DNA of 64,000 bases from Paenibacillus rhizosphaerae (GTDB lineage Bacteria; Bacillota; Bacilli; Paenibacillales; Paenibacillaceae), in NCBI RefSeq assembly GCF_014192015.1, contig NZ_JACHXJ010000001.1, positions 682,001 through 746,000 on the forward strand, given 5' to 3'. Position numbers and translations under genes: made by a program. Numbering within the stretch: position 1 is the stretch's first letter; every line of letters begins with the position of its first letter. This document shows, piece by piece, positions 7,381 to 16,520 of this stretch. A model generated the notes under the pieces. The model did not search any database. It was not told the origin of the DNA and saw only the letters and a list, made by a program, of their open reading frames with translations.

Positions 7381-9465
7381 TTACACCGGAGAAGGTGTCT
7401 GAACCGGCGGCTGTGCCTTGATCCCGCTGTCCAGGGCAGGTGCCGCTGCACCCGAGCCCTGCTGAAGCTGATACATTTGATAATATCTGCCGCCGAGCTG
7501 CATCAGCTCGTCATGGCTGCCCTTCTCGACAATTTCGCCCCGGTGGAGCACCAGAATCTGATCGGCGCTGCGGATGGTCGAGAGGCGGTGCGCGATGATG
7601 AACGTCGTACGGCCCTTCTTCAGCACCTCGAGCGCGGATTGGATCAGGCTCTCCGTCTCGGTATCGATGTTGGCCGTGGCCTCGTCGAGAATGAGGATCG
7701 CCGGATCGAAGGCGAGCGCGCGCGCAAACGAGATCAGCTGACGCTGCCCCGCCGAGAGCGTGCTGCCCTTCTCGACGACAGGCTCATCGAAGCCCTGCGG
7801 CAGATGCGCGAGGATCCGTTCGGCACCAACGTCGCGCAGCGCCTTTTCAATTTGCTCGCGCGAAATTTTGGCGTCGCCCAAGCTTACGTTCGAGGCAATC
7901 GTACCCGTGAAGAGGTACGGATCCTGCAGCACGATGCCCATATGATGACGCAGCCACTGCTTCGGCAGGGCGGTCACATCCTGGCCGTCAATAGTGATGG
8001 TCCCTTTTTGCGGGTCATAGAACCGGAACAGCAGGTTGATGATCGAGCTTTTGCCCGAACCGGTATGGCCGACCAAAGCGACTGTCTGCCCCTGCTGCGC
8101 TTCAAAATTGATGTTCTTCAGGACATAATGGTCATCCTTGTAGGCAAAGGAGACGTTTTTAAACTCGACGTTGCCTTTGTACCGCGGCATTGTCCCGTCC
8201 GTCACGTCTTCGCCCGGTTCATCCATCAGCGTAAATACGCGGCCGGCTGAGACCATGGAAGAGTCCAGGGCGGCGAGCTGGTTGACCATCCCGGTAATCG
8301 GCTGGAACAGGCGCCCCAGCACGTCGACGAAGGCGTACAGTACGCCAAGCGAAACGGCGCTGCCTCCGGTCAGCGTGCCAAAGCCGAAGTACCAGAGGAT
8401 CACGGCAAAGGAAAAGCTGCGCAGGACGTTGACCAGATTGTGAGTCGTTAACGCGTTCAAATTGAGCATTTTGTTCTGATGCTTCATATAGTCGTCGTTC
8501 AAGGCTTCAAACTCTTCGGACGTTTGCTTTTGCCGGCGGAATACGCGGATAATGGACATCCCTTGAATGGACTCATTGATGATGGCGTTAATTTCGCTTA
8601 AGCGCGACCGGATGACCGTGTTGTACTTGGTCGCGAATTTTCGGTAAAGTACGATCCATACGATCAGCAGCGGGACGACGAACAAGCAGACGAGGCCGAG
8701 CCGGACGTCCAGCAAAAACAAGGCGATATACACCCCGGTAATGTAGATGATCCCCGAGCTGAAGTTCGACAGCACCGCAACGAACAGGTCCTTGACCGCT
8801 TCAGTGTCATTGGTGATGCGGGAGACCACCTTGCCGGCAGGCAGCGTATCGAAGAAATAGACCGGAAGCCGCTGCATGTGCGCATAGACGTCGGTCCGCA
8901 GCTTCTGGATGACTTTGTTGGCGGAAGACTGCAGCCAGTACGTTTTGCCAAATTCCGTAAAGATGCTGATCACCAGGAAAATGCAGTACAGTCCGACGAG
9001 CTTCAAAATACCCGGAATTTCCTGCTTGTAGAAGGAATACAGCTCACTCGCGGACAGCTTGGCGGCCGGATAGGTTTCCACAGCGCCGCCGCGGCTGATC
9101 GTCAGCTGTCCGTTCGCGAATTTGCGCTCCCCGTCCGGATTGGCTACCGGCTGGCTGACAAAATAAAAGTCCCGTCCGGTCTGCAGCAGCCGGACCTCCT
9201 GGCCTTTGGCCTCTCCTTCCCCGAACCGGTCGCCGCGCTTGTAATAATGGCCGTTATAGGATACGGCGTTTTCAGATGACGTCGTTTCAAAATATGGCCT
9301 TTCAATGCCCAGCATATGATCGTCGATCATCGACTTGGCGATGAACGGGCCGGCAAGTTCGGCGCCGACGCCGATCGCCAGGGCGATGATGGCCGCGATA
9401 AAGATGCCTTTGGCGCATAGGGCGTACTGGAACAGCCGCTTCCCTACGCTAGCTTTAGAATTCAT
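7381..9465 (-). CDS. bmrD: Heterodimeric ABC exporter, BmrD/YheH-like subunit (canonical catalytic Glu)
   Basis: A 694-residue half-transporter with an N-terminal six-helix membrane domain and a C-terminal nucleotide-binding domain (Walker A VGHTGSGKSS, Walker B ILILDEATANID). An insertion of about 100 residues between the first two membrane helices (after 'KSMIDDHMLGI') forms the extracellular domain known in B. subtilis BmrD. The signature is the degenerate LSAGQ, while the Walker B glutamate is intact, the complement of its partner's defects. It exports drugs or lipids with the BmrC-like protein encoded 17 bases upstream. The second of two in-frame ATGs (9465) is chosen because GAGGTG lies 6 bases before it. 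A terminator follows at 7225-7260. Confidence 0.88.
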   Translation of the reverse strand: MNSKASVGKRLFQYALCAKGIFIAAIIALAIGVGAELAGPFIAKSMIDDHMLGIERPYFETTSSENAVSYNGHYYKRGDRFGEGEAKGQEVRLLQTGRDFYFVSQPVANPDGERKFANGQLTISRGGAVETYPAAKLSASELYSFYKQEIPGILKLVGLYCIFLVISIFTEFGKTYWLQSSANKVIQKLRTDVYAHMQRLPVYFFDTLPAGKVVSRITNDTEAVKDLFVAVLSNFSSGIIYITGVYIALFLLDVRLGLVCLFVVPLLIVWIVLYRKFATKYNTVIRSRLSEINAIINESIQGMSIIRVFRRQKQTSEEFEALNDDYMKHQNKMLNLNALTTHNLVNVLRSFSFAVILWYFGFGTLTGGSAVSLGVLYAFVDVLGRLFQPITGMVNQLAALDSSMVSAGRVFTLMDEPGEDVTDGTMPRYKGNVEFKNVSFAYKDDHYVLKNINFEAQQGQTVALVGHTGSGKSSIINLLFRFYDPQKGTITIDGQDVTALPKQWLRHHMGIVLQDPYLFTGTIASNVSLGDAKISREQIEKALRDVGAERILAHLPQGFDEPVVEKGSTLSAGQRQLISFARALAFDPAILILDEATANIDTETESLIQSALEVLKKGRTTFIIAHRLSTIRSADQILVLHRGEIVEKGSHDELMQLGGRYYQMYQLQQGSGAAAPALDSGIKAQPPVQTPSPV

Positions 9466-9482
9466 AGGTTTACACCTCATTT

Positions 9483-11228
9483 TTATGTGGACAAATTGTT
9501 TTCGACCTGCTGCCGTTCAAACTGCTCGCGGTACCAGCCGCCTTTGGAGAGCAGCTGCGCGTGGGTTCCTTCTTCAACGATGGCTCCTTCATCCAGCACC
9601 ACGATCCAGTCCGCATGTTCGATGGCGGACAGGCGATGCGTGGAGATCAACGTCGTTTTACCGGACCGCTGCTCACGGATATTTTCGATAATCCGAGCCT
9701 CGGTTCGGGCGTCGACCGCAGAAAGGGCGTCATCGAGTATGAGGATATCCGGATCGGAAATGAAGGCTCTGGCCAGCGATACGCGCTGCTTCTGGCCGCC
9801 GGAGAGGGATACGCCTTTCTCGCCGACGAGGGTGTCAAGTCCCGCTGCGAGCGTGTGCAGGTCGTTGTCAAACGCCGCTGTCGCGATCGCTTCCATAATG
9901 ATGTCGTCTTCGGCCTGAAATTTGCCGAACTGGATATTTTGCCGGACCGATTTGGAGAACAGGATCTGTTCCTGCGGCACATAGCCGATCCAGCCGTGAA
10001 GCTGGTTTTGGGTGATGCGCTCGATCGGAACCTTCGAGATCAGAATTTCACCGGTTCCCGTCGGATACTCGTGCAGCAGCTGCTTGAGGAGCGTCGATTT
10101 GCCGCTGCCTGTGCGTCCCACGACACCGAGCGTCTGGCCTTTATGCAAGGTCAGGTTAATGTGCTTCAGATTGTCGACCGATGACGTCGGATACCGGAAC
10201 GTGACATCCCGCAGCTCAATCGTGTCGGGACGCTCCACCCGAACCGGATCAGGCACATCCTGAACGTCCGGCACGACCGATAACGTCTCATTCACACGGT
10301 CGAGCGAGGCGCTGCCCCGCTGCATGACATTGATCAGCTCGCCGATCGCAAACATCGGCCAGATCATCATCCCGAGGTACATGTTGAACGATACGAGATC
10401 CCCCAGGGTAATTTGATTTTTAAATACGAGATAAATGCCGAAAGCCAGGCCGATCACGTAACTCGCGCCTACGCATAAACGGATGGTCGGCTCGAACAAG
10501 GCGTCCAGCTTGGCGACCCGCATGTTTTTGCGGTACACGTCATCCGTGATTTCCTTGAACCGCCGCTGATCCTCACGCTCCTGAACGTACGCGCGGATGA
10601 CGCGAACCCCGGCGACCGATTCGAGCACCTGGTCGTTCATGTCGCCGAATGCGTCCTGAGCGGCCGTATACCGTTCGTGGATGACCTTGCCGTAAATTTT
10701 CATGGCCAAGGCGATAAACGGCAGCGGCAGGATGGCGGCGAGCGTCAGCTTCCAGCTGATGAGAAAGCCCATCGCCAGCAGCACGACGCTGAGGTACACC
10801 GTCGAGTCTGTCATCACAAGCATACCGAAGCCGGCCGTGTTGGCGACGGAACGCAGGTCGTTGGTGGCTCTGGCCATCAAATCGCCCGTGCGGTTCCGTT
10901 CGAAAAACGGAGGCACCATGCGCAGCAGCTGGTTCATGTAGCGGGAACGCAGGATGCGTTCTACGAGGTTCGCGCCGCCGAACAGCTTGTGCATCCATAT
11001 GTAGGTGATGATGTAAATCACGGTCAATGTACCGAGAATCAGCACAATATACCGTGTCAGCGAAGTCCAGGTAATCGAGCCGCGGACGATTTCGTCGATG
11101 GCGCTCCCGAGAAAACGCGGGGGAAACAGCTCGCCGATTCCGCAGAGGATCAGCATAATCAGACCGATCAGGTAACGCTTCTTTTCCTGGCGGAAAAACC
11201 AGCCCAGGTTTTTAAGTACGGAAAACAA
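9483..11228 (-). CDS. bmrC: Heterodimeric ABC exporter, BmrC/YheI-like subunit (degenerate Walker B)
   Basis: A 581-residue half-transporter: six-helix membrane domain, then a nucleotide-binding domain with Walker A VGRTGSGKST, canonical signature LSGGQKQR, but Walker B ILILDDALSAVD, in which the catalytic glutamate is replaced by aspartate. This is the hallmark of the BmrC side of heterodimeric multidrug exporters with one degenerate ATP site. The start is taken at TTG 11228 because it gives an N-terminus like that of YheI (FSVLKNLGWFF) and has a GAGGAAGTGA site 6 bases upstream; a GTG at 11237 is possible but overlaps that site. The long leader upstream suggests attenuation control. Confidence 0.86.
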   Translation of the reverse strand: MFSVLKNLGWFFRQEKKRYLIGLIMLILCGIGELFPPRFLGSAIDEIVRGSITWTSLTRYIVLILGTLTVIYIITYIWMHKLFGGANLVERILRSRYMNQLLRMVPPFFERNRTGDLMARATNDLRSVANTAGFGMLVMTDSTVYLSVVLLAMGFLISWKLTLAAILPLPFIALAMKIYGKVIHERYTAAQDAFGDMNDQVLESVAGVRVIRAYVQEREDQRRFKEITDDVYRKNMRVAKLDALFEPTIRLCVGASYVIGLAFGIYLVFKNQITLGDLVSFNMYLGMMIWPMFAIGELINVMQRGSASLDRVNETLSVVPDVQDVPDPVRVERPDTIELRDVTFRYPTSSVDNLKHINLTLHKGQTLGVVGRTGSGKSTLLKQLLHEYPTGTGEILISKVPIERITQNQLHGWIGYVPQEQILFSKSVRQNIQFGKFQAEDDIIMEAIATAAFDNDLHTLAAGLDTLVGEKGVSLSGGQKQRVSLARAFISDPDILILDDALSAVDARTEARIIENIREQRSGKTTLISTHRLSAIEHADWIVVLDEGAIVEEGTHAQLLSKGGWYREQFERQQVENNLST

Positions 11229-11290
11229 AACTTTCACTTCCTCTCATGTCTAAAATGCCGGCAGTTCTTGCTTGCGGAGTTCATGGAAAA

Positions 11291-11334
11291 TTAAAAAAGG
11301 CATACCATCCGTAAACGGACGATATGCCTTGCAA
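11291..11334 (-). terminator. Leader terminator upstream of the BmrC/BmrD-like operon
   Basis: On the minus strand AAGGCATA pairs with TATGCCTT around an inner GTCCG/CGGAT hairpin, followed by TTTTTT and AATTTT. It lies about 65 bases before the BmrC start and so would stop transcription before the operon unless an alternative fold is adopted. Confidence 0.8.
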
Positions 11335-11453
11335 TCCTACATTTATCATGCGTACGGTTGAGTGTGAGCAGCCGTACCGCGGAAGGTTAATATTCAATGG
11401 CTCCAAGAGGCACGACTTCGTCGAGCTCCTTAAGAAGGCCTCACCAGCAGGGC

Positions 11454-11546
11454 TGCTCCAGTATTCAATTGATAAAGATCTTGATGATGGTTGCGTGGAT
11501 GAAAATTTATCATATTGAACACAGAACTCACCCTTTCTTGTTGATG
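11454..11546 (-). CDS. Candidate 30-codon leader peptide of the exporter operon (BmrB-like role)
   Basis: On the minus strand GTG TTC AAT ATG ATA (start about 11546) opens a 30-codon frame that ends at TAA near 11454. The ribosome site AAAGGGTGAG lies 5-6 bases before the GTG. The peptide contains HPRNHHQDLYQ and ends in ALLVRPS. It is followed by a GTACGG/CCGTAC hairpin (11350-11381) and then by the leader terminator. In B. subtilis, bmrCD is controlled by ribosome-mediated attenuation at the short upstream gene bmrB; position and layout here suggest the same role. No sequence similarity to BmrB is claimed. Confidence 0.5.
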
Positions 11547-11643
11547 TTGGTCTTGAGCCCGAACAGGGAGCACTTGCGTATCAAGGACGCGACTTGCCGG
11601 GTTCATTTGGGAATAAATTGAAAACGGATCTCGTATGCAGAAA

Positions 11644-11673
11644 ATTTTATCATCGCGTCAAGAGAGCTGTCAA
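11644..11673 (-). promoter_or_regulatory. SigA-type promoter of the BmrC/BmrD-like operon
   Basis: On the minus strand TTGACA (11673-11668) and TAAAAT (11649-11644) are separated by 18 bases. Transcription would start near 11637, giving a leader of about 400 bases before the BmrC-like gene. Confidence 0.7.
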
Positions 11674-11701
11674 TTTATATTTTCAGGAATCAGCAAAAAA
11701 A

Positions 11702-11710
11702 TGTTATGAT
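11702..11710 (+). promoter_or_regulatory. Extended -10 element for the YneR/HesB-like gene
   Basis: TGTTATGAT fits the TGnTATAAT extended -10 form, 43 bases before the ATG. No good -35 element is visible, as is usual for such promoters. It is divergent from the exporter promoter. Confidence 0.45.
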
Positions 11711-11752
11711 GTACGTATGAACATACAGATTAGAGAGAGGGAGTGAAACCAG

Positions 11753-12073
11753 ATGGAACTGCGAATCAGCCCAGACGCTGCACGCTGGTATAAACGAGAA
11801 TTGAATTTGGCAGAGGGCGCGGCACTTCGCTTTTTTCCCCGCTACAGCTCGGGCGGCGGACTGCATCCCGGATTTTCGCTCGGCATTTCCGTGGAGAACC
11901 CGGAGCATCCGGTGCTGAAAGAAGAGCTTGAGGGCGTGGCCTTTTTCATAGAAGAACAGGACACCTGGTATCTGCAAGGATATGATCTGGTCGTCAATTA
12001 TTTGGCAGCTTACGATGACATTGAATATGTATATGAAGCAGAGCGGGAACATAACACTTCCGCCACTTCTTAA
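11753..12073 (+). CDS. HesB/YneR family protein (iron-sulfur biosynthesis-like, cysteine-free)
   Basis: A 106-residue protein with the layout of B. subtilis YneR: start 'ELRISPDAARWYKRELNLAEGAALRFFPRYSS', middle 'GFSLGISVENP', end 'EEQDTWYLQGYDLVVNYLAAYDD'. The family shares the HesB/IscA fold, but this member lacks the three cysteines that hold the cluster in A-type carriers, so an Fe-S scaffold role is doubtful and function is unknown. Ribosome site GGGAGTGA precedes ATG 11753. It is divergent from the exporter operon and ends in its own terminator. Confidence 0.82.
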   Translation: MELRISPDAARWYKRELNLAEGAALRFFPRYSSGGGLHPGFSLGISVENPEHPVLKEELEGVAFFIEEQDTWYLQGYDLVVNYLAAYDDIEYVYEAEREHNTSATS

Positions 12074-12086
12074 TTAGGCTGAACCG

Positions 12087-12125
12087 GCCGCATCCGCTAA
12101 ACCAAGCGAATGCGGCTTTTCTTTT
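12087..12125 (+). terminator. Terminator after the YneR-like gene
   Basis: GCCGCATCCGC pairs with GCGAATGCGGC (one mismatch) around TAAACCAA, followed by TTTTCTTTT. It sits between convergent genes. Confidence 0.8.
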
Positions 12126-12153
12126 GCTGACTGCAAGGCATGGACTATTCATT

Positions 12154-14157
12154 TCACTTCCGGGAGGAGACGGAGGGGAAACCGATCATGCGGTATTCGT
12201 AGCGGCCAACCTCCAACCGGCCGGCGGCGGCGCGTTCACCGCTCAGCTTATCGATTCCTTCGCGAGGCAGCGTCACGCTTCCCCCTTCTCCGTTCATGTT
12301 GACAATGACCCACAACTCCTCTGTTTCCGATTCGCGCGGCGCCACGATCGTGCCGATGGTCGTTTCCGCGCGCCGCGTAACATTCGCTACTTTCCCGTAA
12401 TGGATCAGCATCCGCTCCAGCATCTCGTTGCCCTCGTCTCCTGCCGGCAGCGAGCCGAGCAGCACGATCCTGCCTTGCCCCCGCTTCATTTCCGTCAGGA
12501 AGGACAAGCCCGGCGATGGGCCGCCGATGAGCGTGCCTATGCTTTTCGCCTCCACCGGCTCATATACGGAGCTCCAAAGGGACAGCGGGGCTTCCAGCCC
12601 GAACGCAGAGCCGACCGTACCCGTCCCGTCCATCGCATAGGTAAACACCGTCTCTGTTCCGGTCAAGGACTCCAGCTCACCGAGCCCCGCGTCCACAGGG
12701 ACGGTATGCTCTTCCGTCCGGATTCCGGTGAGCGGCCCCACGATCCAGATGCCGCCTCGCTCTACGAATGCAAGTGCCCGGGCGATCAAATCCGATGACA
12801 AGTAGGGGATAAACGGGGTCCAGAGCAGCTTGTAGCCTTCCAATGAGGCTCCTTCAGGAATAAGGTCACGGTGCATGCCCGTCCGCAGCACCCGCTCGTA
12901 GGCGCCGCTCACCAGTCCGCGGTGGCGAAGCTTGCCGTGCGATTCGGTCGCAAGAAACGCCTTGGCCCGGTCGGAGTAAGAAATCGCGACCTCCGCCTGT
13001 GCGGGCCGGCTGCCCGTGATCGCCGGCTCGATCGCCTGCCGCGCTTGCTCCGCCTCGAGCACGTTCGGATAGCCGAGGCCGGGCTTGCCCCAGGCGCTGA
13101 CGACCGAACCGTGCGGCTGCTCGGAACCCGCCCGCTGCTGCCTCCACAGCCAATAACAGAACCCTTCCGCTCCCAGCGCGTAGGCGGCGACCGCTTCGGC
13201 TGCCAAATAGCCGTTCGGATGTGGGGTACCGCTGCTCGCAATTGATCCCGCATGGGAAGGGCTCGTTTCCATGATCCAGAACGGCCGCCCCGGCTTGAAA
13301 TTCCGGTATAAATCGCAGTTCAGCAAATAGGCGGCGTAATGGGCCGCGCTGGCGTACGTATCAAAGGACGCGAAGTCCAAATGCCGGTACAGCCGCTCGT
13401 TGTCGATGTGGAACGCGACGCTGCCGTTGTGAGTCACCGGCGCGGCCGAGTGACGGCGGATGATCGCCGTCTGCTCGACGGCGAACTCGGCGATTTTCTC
13501 CATTGAGAACAGACGGTACATTGTCTGCATCGACGAGTTGTGCAGAAACGGAGTTGGCCCCGGCTGCGGCACCTGGTCGAATACGTTGTACGATTCGCTC
13601 CAAATCCGCGTTCCCCATAGCTCATTCAGCCGTTCGACATTCCCGTAACGCCGATACAGCCATTCGTGCCAAAGCCGGCGGCATACGGCACACATGCACT
13701 CGGAGACATGCGCTTTAAATTCGTTGTCAAGCTGCCAGCCGATGACCCCGGGAAGGCGCCCCAGTTCCTGGGCGAGGCGTTCGGTGATCACTGCAGCCTT
13801 TTCCCGGAACGCTGGGTGGTTTGTGCAGGCATGCTGCCGCGAGCCGTGCCCGAGCGGGGTACCTTCCGCGTTGACGAACAGCCGCTCGGGATGCCCGTGT
13901 GTATACCAGATCGGCGGTGTGGCGGTTGGGGTGCACAGGATCGTCTCCACGCCGGCCTCATATAACTGCCTGATCACGCCAGCAAGGGGAGAGACATCGA
14001 TATGCCCCTCTTCGGGCTCAATGGTCGACCATAGAAACTCACCGATCCGAACGACGTTGATGCCGGTTTCCGCCATCCGCCGGATATCTTCCCGGACAAC
14101 TTCACCGCTCCACAATTCCGGATAAAAAGCCGCTCCATGATAAAGCTTATTCATCAT
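12154..14157 (-). CDS. GH42 family beta-galactosidase (YesZ/GanA-like)
   Basis: A 667-residue cytosolic glycoside hydrolase of usual GH42 length. Family landmarks are 'MMNKLYHGAAFYPELW' at the start, the acid/base Glu146 in WQLDNEFK, the nucleophile Glu297 in PFWIMETSP, and four zinc-site cysteines (C111, C154, C156, C159). It releases terminal beta-linked galactose from oligosaccharides, plausibly galactan side chains of pectin. It is divergently arranged from the sugar ABC transporter genes. Of several ATGs, 14157 gives the family N-terminus and has GGAGTGG upstream. The intergenic region carries a cre-like site, so carbon catabolite repression is likely. Confidence 0.92.
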   Translation of the reverse strand: MMNKLYHGAAFYPELWSGEVVREDIRRMAETGINVVRIGEFLWSTIEPEEGHIDVSPLAGVIRQLYEAGVETILCTPTATPPIWYTHGHPERLFVNAEGTPLGHGSRQHACTNHPAFREKAAVITERLAQELGRLPGVIGWQLDNEFKAHVSECMCAVCRRLWHEWLYRRYGNVERLNELWGTRIWSESYNVFDQVPQPGPTPFLHNSSMQTMYRLFSMEKIAEFAVEQTAIIRRHSAAPVTHNGSVAFHIDNERLYRHLDFASFDTYASAAHYAAYLLNCDLYRNFKPGRPFWIMETSPSHAGSIASSGTPHPNGYLAAEAVAAYALGAEGFCYWLWRQQRAGSEQPHGSVVSAWGKPGLGYPNVLEAEQARQAIEPAITGSRPAQAEVAISYSDRAKAFLATESHGKLRHRGLVSGAYERVLRTGMHRDLIPEGASLEGYKLLWTPFIPYLSSDLIARALAFVERGGIWIVGPLTGIRTEEHTVPVDAGLGELESLTGTETVFTYAMDGTGTVGSAFGLEAPLSLWSSVYEPVEAKSIGTLIGGPSPGLSFLTEMKRGQGRIVLLGSLPAGDEGNEMLERMLIHYGKVANVTRRAETTIGTIVAPRESETEELWVIVNMNGEGGSVTLPREGIDKLSGERAAAGRLEVGRYEYRMIGFPSVSSRK

Positions 14158-14340
14158 TTGCGTTCCACTCCATTTCGCTGTATGGTTACCAACCCAACCC
14201 CACTTTAGAAGGGGGCCGCGGGGAACGCAATCGGACATTTTTGCAGCGGGAATGATGCGGTATATCACTCTTTTGCCGGCTTTGCACTTTTTTAAAACAT
14301 CCCTTAAACCCGCGCCCCGGGAGTCTTCAAAAATGTCTCA

Positions 14341-14370
14341 TTGCCGGAAAAGAAAGCGCTGACCGATAAT
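14341..14370 (+). promoter_or_regulatory. Promoter of the sugar ABC operon with a cre-like site in its spacer
   Basis: TTGCCG (14341-14346) and GATAAT (14365-14370) are 18 bases apart. Between them AGAAAGCGCTGACC (14351-14364) matches the CcpA cre consensus TGWAANCGNTNWCA at 12 of 14 positions. A repressor bound there would block the promoter. The motif CATTGCCGG-AAAA recurs at the promoter before the YetA-like gene. Confidence 0.55.
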
Positions 14371-14419
14371 AAGGCCACAACGCTCGCGAGGCGATGAACA
14401 CATATGGAGGTGGAAAGCG

Positions 14420-15382
14420 ATGGAGCAGGCGACGGCCCAAGGGAATCTTCCGCAAACGTCCAAGCCGGGGGTTTACCGCACGAGCATCGCGGCCAGGCTG
14501 CGCAGGGACAAATGGCTATACCTGTTAATGCTCCCCGGCTTGCTTTATTTTTTGATATTCAAATATATGCCCATGTGGGGCGTGCTGCTGGCCTTCCAAA
14601 ACTATCAGCCGTTCACCGGGTTTTGGAAAAGCGAATGGGTGGGCTTCGAGCATTTCCGCCTGTTCTTTGAAAACCCCGAGTTTTTTATGCTGCTGCGCAA
14701 TACACTGCTACTGTCGTTTTACAATCTGATCTTCTTCTTCCCGGCTCCGATCATCTTGGCGCTTCTGCTGAACGAAGTCAGGCTCGCATTCTTCAAGCGG
14801 ACCATTCAAACGATGATTTACGTCCCGCATTTTATATCGATGGTCATCGTGGCGAGCTTGACTTACGTGTTTCTGACGACGGAGGGCGGCACCGTCAACG
14901 AACTGCTCTTCCAATACACGGGTAACAAAATTCAGTTTCTGTCCGATCCGGCATGGTTTCGGCCGATGATCATCCTGCAAACGATCTGGAAGGAATGCGG
15001 CTGGGGTACGATTATTTTCCTGGCGGCGCTGGCGGCCGTCGACGTGGAGCAGTATGAGGCCGCGACGATCGACGGAGCGAACCGCTGGCGGCAAATTTGG
15101 CATGTGACACTGCCGGCGATCCGCAGCACGATCGTGATTCTGCTGATTCTGCGGATGGGCAGCGTGCTGGATAACGGCTTTGAGCAAATCTATTTGATGC
15201 TGAATCCGCTCAACCGCACGGTGGGCGAAGTGTTCGATACTTACGTGTACGCAATGGGTATTACGCAGGGCGCGTTCAGTTACAGTACGGCCGTCGGGCT
15301 GTTCAAATCGATCGTCGGCGTCACGCTGGTGCTCGGCACGAACTGGCTGGCGAAAAAATTCGGCGAATCCGGACTGTACTAA
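14420..15382 (+). CDS. Sugar ABC transporter permease, LplB/YtepP type
   Basis: A 320-residue membrane protein with six predicted helices. The inner-membrane permease motif is 'EAATIDGANRWRQIWHVTLPAI' (cut here: EAATIDGANRWRQIWH, about residues 213-228), the EAA loop that contacts the ATPase. It resembles LplB-type permeases that import oligosaccharides, often pectin-derived unsaturated rhamnogalacturonan fragments. It forms one half of the channel with the YtcP-like permease downstream. No ATPase gene is in the cluster; such systems usually borrow a shared MsmX-type ATPase. Ribosome site AGGTGGAAAGCG precedes ATG 14420. Confidence 0.9.
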   Translation: MEQATAQGNLPQTSKPGVYRTSIAARLRRDKWLYLLMLPGLLYFLIFKYMPMWGVLLAFQNYQPFTGFWKSEWVGFEHFRLFFENPEFFMLLRNTLLLSFYNLIFFFPAPIILALLLNEVRLAFFKRTIQTMIYVPHFISMVIVASLTYVFLTTEGGTVNELLFQYTGNKIQFLSDPAWFRPMIILQTIWKECGWGTIIFLAALAAVDVEQYEAATIDGANRWRQIWHVTLPAIRSTIVILLILRMGSVLDNGFEQIYLMLNPLNRTVGEVFDTYVYAMGITQGAFSYSTAVGLFKSIVGVTLVLGTNWLAKKFGESGLY

Positions 15383-15513
15383 CCCACAAGAAAACGTCTG
15401 CCGACGAACATGCTAAGAAGCCAGTCGCGTTTTGCGGAAGTTTTTTCGAGATCAGGATGTTTTGTCTCGAAATTTTATACAATCTGATCTCTAAAGAAAG
15501 GGGAAATCCATCC

Positions 15514-16398
15514 ATGGCCAAGCAATACAGGACCGCGGCCGGCGTCACGTTCGACGCAGCCAACTACATCGTCCTAACGCTGTTCGGGCTGGCCGCCGTG
15601 CTTCCTTTCGTCTACGTTATCGCGGGCTCCTTCGCCTCGGACGCGGAGCTGACGCAGAGAGCGGTGTTTTTTATCCCGAAAACTTTTACCTTAGCGGCCT
15701 ATGAGTTTATTTTTTCGACGGGGACGATCGTCAAGAGCATCGGCGTTTCCATTTACGTCACCGTCATCGGTACGCTCGTCAATCTGTTTTTTACGGTCAC
15801 GATGGCCTATTCCTTGGCCAAAAGAGGACTTTACGGACGTAATCTGGTGCTGAATCTCGTCATCTTCTCCATGCTGTTCGGCGGAGGGATGATTCCGACG
15901 TACCTGGTCGTCAAAGAGCTGCACCTGCTCGATTCGCTGTGGGCACTCATGCTGCCGGGTGCAATCAGTGCGTTTAACCTGATTATCGTCAAAAACTTTT
16001 TTCAGGAGATTCCGAAGGAAATCGAGGAAGCGGGCCGCATCGACGGCTGCTCGGAGCTGGGTCTGTTATGGCGGATCGTGCTGCCGCTCTCAATGCCCGT
16101 TCTCGCCACCTTCACCTTGTTTTATGCCGTGGGGCATTGGAACGATTTCTTCGCGGCGCTGCTGTATATTAACGATCCTGAAAAATGGCCGCTGCAGGTC
16201 ATGCTGCGCCAGATCGTCCTGCTGTCACAGGCGGCCGCAGGCGATTTGAACTCGATGGACCCGAATTTCGTGAAACCGCCGGACCAATCGATCAAAATGG
16301 CCGTCATCGTTGTCGGCACGATTCCCATTCTATGCGTGTATCCGTTCCTGCAAAAGCACTTCGCCAAAGGCGTTCTGCTGGGGTCGGTCAAAGGCTAA
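15514..16398 (+). CDS. Sugar ABC transporter permease, YtcP/YesQ/LplC type
   Basis: A 294-residue membrane protein with six helices, of the usual YtcP/LplC length. The EAA loop reads EIEEAGRIDGCSELGLLWRI (about residues 170-189), and the C-terminus 'YPFLQKHFAKGVLLGSVKG' is the family's typical ending. It pairs with the LplB-type permease 131 bases upstream. ATG 15514 is preferred, with AAAGAAAGGGG upstream, over in-frame ATG 15457. The binding lipoprotein gene follows after 122 bases without an evident terminator. Confidence 0.9.
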   Translation: MAKQYRTAAGVTFDAANYIVLTLFGLAAVLPFVYVIAGSFASDAELTQRAVFFIPKTFTLAAYEFIFSTGTIVKSIGVSIYVTVIGTLVNLFFTVTMAYSLAKRGLYGRNLVLNLVIFSMLFGGGMIPTYLVVKELHLLDSLWALMLPGAISAFNLIIVKNFFQEIPKEIEEAGRIDGCSELGLLWRIVLPLSMPVLATFTLFYAVGHWNDFFAALLYINDPEKWPLQVMLRQIVLLSQAAAGDLNSMDPNFVKPPDQSIKMAVIVVGTIPILCVYPFLQKHFAKGVLLGSVKG

Positions 16399-16520
16399 GG
16401 CTTGCTGTTCACTGTGTAGTCCTGCCGAAGCTCCGTCATTTATACACCTCAACACGGATTTTTCGCTTGGAGCCCGGGCGGTTTTACAATATGATCTAAC
16501 GTTAAAGGGAGGCTTTCTTC

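Noticed and set aside
7090..8250. Plus-strand reading frame (386 codons) across the exporter terminator and BmrD-like gene
   Set aside because: It runs through a terminator and an antisense gene and has no protein-like features after the first part.
11343..11400. Minus-strand frame KELDEVVPLGAIEY before the exporter
   Set aside because: Protein-like for only about 16 residues, begins after a stop and has no start; could be a gene scrap but support is too thin.
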